A stretch of DNA of 64,000 nt. It comes from Vibrio chagasii. GTDB lineage: Bacteria > Pseudomonadota > Gammaproteobacteria > Enterobacterales > Vibrionaceae. A program made the translations under genes and the position numbers. Shown one piece after another: positions 62,866-64,000 of the stretch. The stretch is taken from contig NZ_MSCI01000002.1 of NCBI RefSeq assembly GCF_002954585.1, positions 1,962,089 through 2,026,088 of the forward strand. The letters run 5' to 3'. The number at the start of each line of letters is the position of its first letter. The stretch's first letter is position 1. The notes beneath the pieces are model-generated. The model was not told the origin of the DNA and made no database searches. It saw only the letters and a program-made list of their open reading frames with translations.

Positions 62866-63463
62866 AGATCTTATGACGACCGAGTAATGAGTGTGAAAGC
62901 GTGGTGCCATCCACCAGTTCTAGCTCACCACCAACGGGAACACCATGAGCGATTCTGCTAGCGTTCACTTCATGGGCATTACACAGCTCAGCAATGTAAT
63001 GCGCTGTCGCTTCCCCTTCAACAGTCGGGTTAGTCGCTAGGATTACTTCAGAGATATCACCACGACGTAGGCGGTAGTCCAAAACATCGAGGCCGATGTC
63101 ACTTGGACCAATACCATCAAGTGGTGAAAGGTGCCCCATAAGCACAAAGTAACGACCAGAGTATTGGCCAGTTGCTTCGATAGCTGCAATATCAGCTGGG
63201 CTTTCTACTACACAGATTTGACCATTTTCCTGACGTTTAGGGTTGGTACAAATGTGGCAGGTATCTTCTTCAGTAAAAGTACGGCACTCATTGCAATGGC
63301 CAATTTCTGTCATTGCTTGGCTAAGAGCATCAGCCAACTGAAGGCCGCCTTTTCTATCGCGCTGTAACAAATGAAAGGCCATACGCTGCGCCGACTTGGG
63401 GCCAACCCCAGGTAGACAACGTAAGGCCTCCATCAAATGCTCCAGCATATAACTGGTACGCAT
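62864..63463 (-). CDS. recR: Recombination protein RecR
   Basis: 199 residues. Helix-hairpin-helix LPGVGPKSAQRMAF near 17-30, zinc finger CNECRTFTEEDTCHIC (57-72), and Toprim domain starting ICVVESPADIAAIE near 82. It acts with RecO and RecF to load RecA on gapped DNA. Last gene of the dnaX-ybaB-recR cluster. Confidence 0.97.
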   Translation of the reverse strand: MRTSYMLEHLMEALRCLPGVGPKSAQRMAFHLLQRDRKGGLQLADALSQAMTEIGHCNECRTFTEEDTCHICTNPKRQENGQICVVESPADIAAIEATGQYSGRYFVLMGHLSPLDGIGPSDIGLDVLDYRLRRGDISEVILATNPTVEGEATAHYIAELCNAHEVNASRIAHGVPVGGELELVDGTTLSHSLLGRHKI

Positions 63464-63535
63464 ATTTAACCGTTCTAATTTTCAAATAACGGTCCGCTCA
63501 AGTAAGGCAAGAACGAACCCTTAGAAATAAGTCGC

Positions 63536-63865
63536 TTAGAAAGGCATCTTCATGCCTGGTGGAAGTTGCATTCCGCCAGTGATGCTAGCCATTTTTTCTT
63601 TTTGAGTTTCTTCAACACGACGAGCCGCATCGTTGAAAGCAGCAGCGATAAGATCTTCAAGCATCTCTTTATCGTCTTCCATTAGGCTTTCATCGATATC
63701 AACACGGCGAACGCTGTGGCTACCAGTGATTGTTACTTTTACAAGGCCAGCACCAGATTCACCTGTTACTTCCATATTTGCGATTTCTTCTTGAAGCTTT
63801 TGCATGCGCTCTTGCATTTGCTGGGCTTGCTTCATCATGTTGCCCATACCGCCTTTACCAAACAT
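63536..63865 (-). CDS. ybaB: YbaB/EbfC nucleoid-associated protein
   Basis: 109 residues. Gly/Met-rich N-terminus (MFGKGGMGNMMKQAQQMQER), a helix, then the beta-strand TGESGAGLVKVTITGSHSV and a C-terminal helix with a Gly/Pro/Met tail. It binds DNA as a dimer with tweezer-like geometry. It sits between dnaX and recR, 72 bp upstream of recR. Confidence 0.95.
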   Translation of the reverse strand: MFGKGGMGNMMKQAQQMQERMQKLQEEIANMEVTGESGAGLVKVTITGSHSVRRVDIDESLMEDDKEMLEDLIAAAFNDAARRVEETQKEKMASITGGMQLPPGMKMPF

Positions 63866-63918
63866 GTTAATACTCTCTGGTCTAATTGGTTTATTAAAAT
63901 TTATTACGCTATAAGCGC

Positions 63919-63999
63919 TTAAATGGGGGTTAAAACAGTGTGATTCAACCCCTCGGTGTTCAGTTCTTCGATCGACGTATCTAAGATGATACGCCCATC
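63919..63999 (-). CDS. Probable 3' end of dnaX (tau/gamma subunit)
   Basis: 26 codons are open from the right edge to TAA at 63919-63921, ending NHTVLTPI. The neighbour order (dnaX, then about 50 bp, then ybaB-recR) is highly conserved and gives the identification. The visible residues alone do not identify it, and another frame stops nearer the edge, so the exact stop is uncertain. Confidence 0.45.
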   Translation of the reverse strand, partial: DGRIILDTSIEELNTEGLNHTVLTPI

Positions 64000-64000
64000 A

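Overview
The window is a stretch of a Vibrio chromosome 1, most likely from the Splendidus clade. The evidence is gene content and order: luxO and a qrr sRNA next to uvrB, an rsx(rnf)ABCDGE-nth-gloA block, motY and rnt back to back, grxD-sodB followed by a VC2046-type gene, adhE with a marC/ychE-type neighbour, yejK/yejL/yejM, and (dnaX)-ybaB-recR. Most of it is conserved core genome with Vibrio-like codon use. The species call is an inference from family resemblance; no search was run.

Layout. 1-3.0 kb: 5' part of luxO (minus), a Qrr-type quorum-sensing sRNA with a sigma-54 promoter, and uvrB with a LexA-type box. 3.0-7.4 kb: an AT-rich, gene-poor accessory stretch. It starts at tRNA-Asn and a decayed tandem copy of the tRNA 3' end, contains a gene remnant, and carries an overlapping pair encoding a membrane-anchored ToxR-like regulator and a ToxS/VtrC-like small partner. 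7.4-15.0 kb: Rnf/Rsx redox pump, nth, gloA. 15.2-22.7 kb: a Fur-boxed DUF2753-type gene, motY/rnt, a Na+/H+ antiporter-family gene, a DsbA-like protein, grxD, sodB, a VC2046-type gene and an SDR-like protein lacking its catalytic motif. 22.8-31.4 kb: adhE, marC-type gene, a voltage-gated K+ channel, a 43-bp tandem repeat block, asd, nhaC. 31.4-37.4 kb: an uncharacterised lipoprotein, a membrane-bound orphan HPt protein, yejK, yejL, yejM. 37.5-38.1 kb: two tRNA-Ser(TGA) genes duplicated with promoter and terminator. 38.2-46 kb: a deacetylase-fold gene, a Fur-boxed cluster (41-residue membrane peptide, SDR, DUF3080-type lipoprotein), topB, a nitroreductase, and fadH with a FadR operator. 46-62 kb: sppA, ansA, yeaC, a lipoprotein, msrB, gapA, a mutarotase, a nucleoside hydrolase, rlmA, a Fur-boxed chaN, a small hypothetical, a BCCT transporter, an alkaline phosphatase and two cysteine-cluster proteins. 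62-64 kb: a broken aqpZ, recR, ybaB and probably the end of dnaX.

How the parts fit. LuxO, when phosphorylated, is the activator expected at the qrr promoter beside it. The Rsx pump, nth, sodB, grxD, msrB and gloA are redox and damage functions. Candidate Fur boxes precede three loci (DUF2753-type gene, 41-aa peptide cluster, chaN), giving a small iron-response theme. The least explained parts are the ToxRS/VtrAC-like pair in its AT-rich setting, the Fur-boxed micro-ORF cluster, the orphan HPt membrane protein, and the decayed tRNA repeat. No CRISPR array, prophage or intact insertion sequence was seen.
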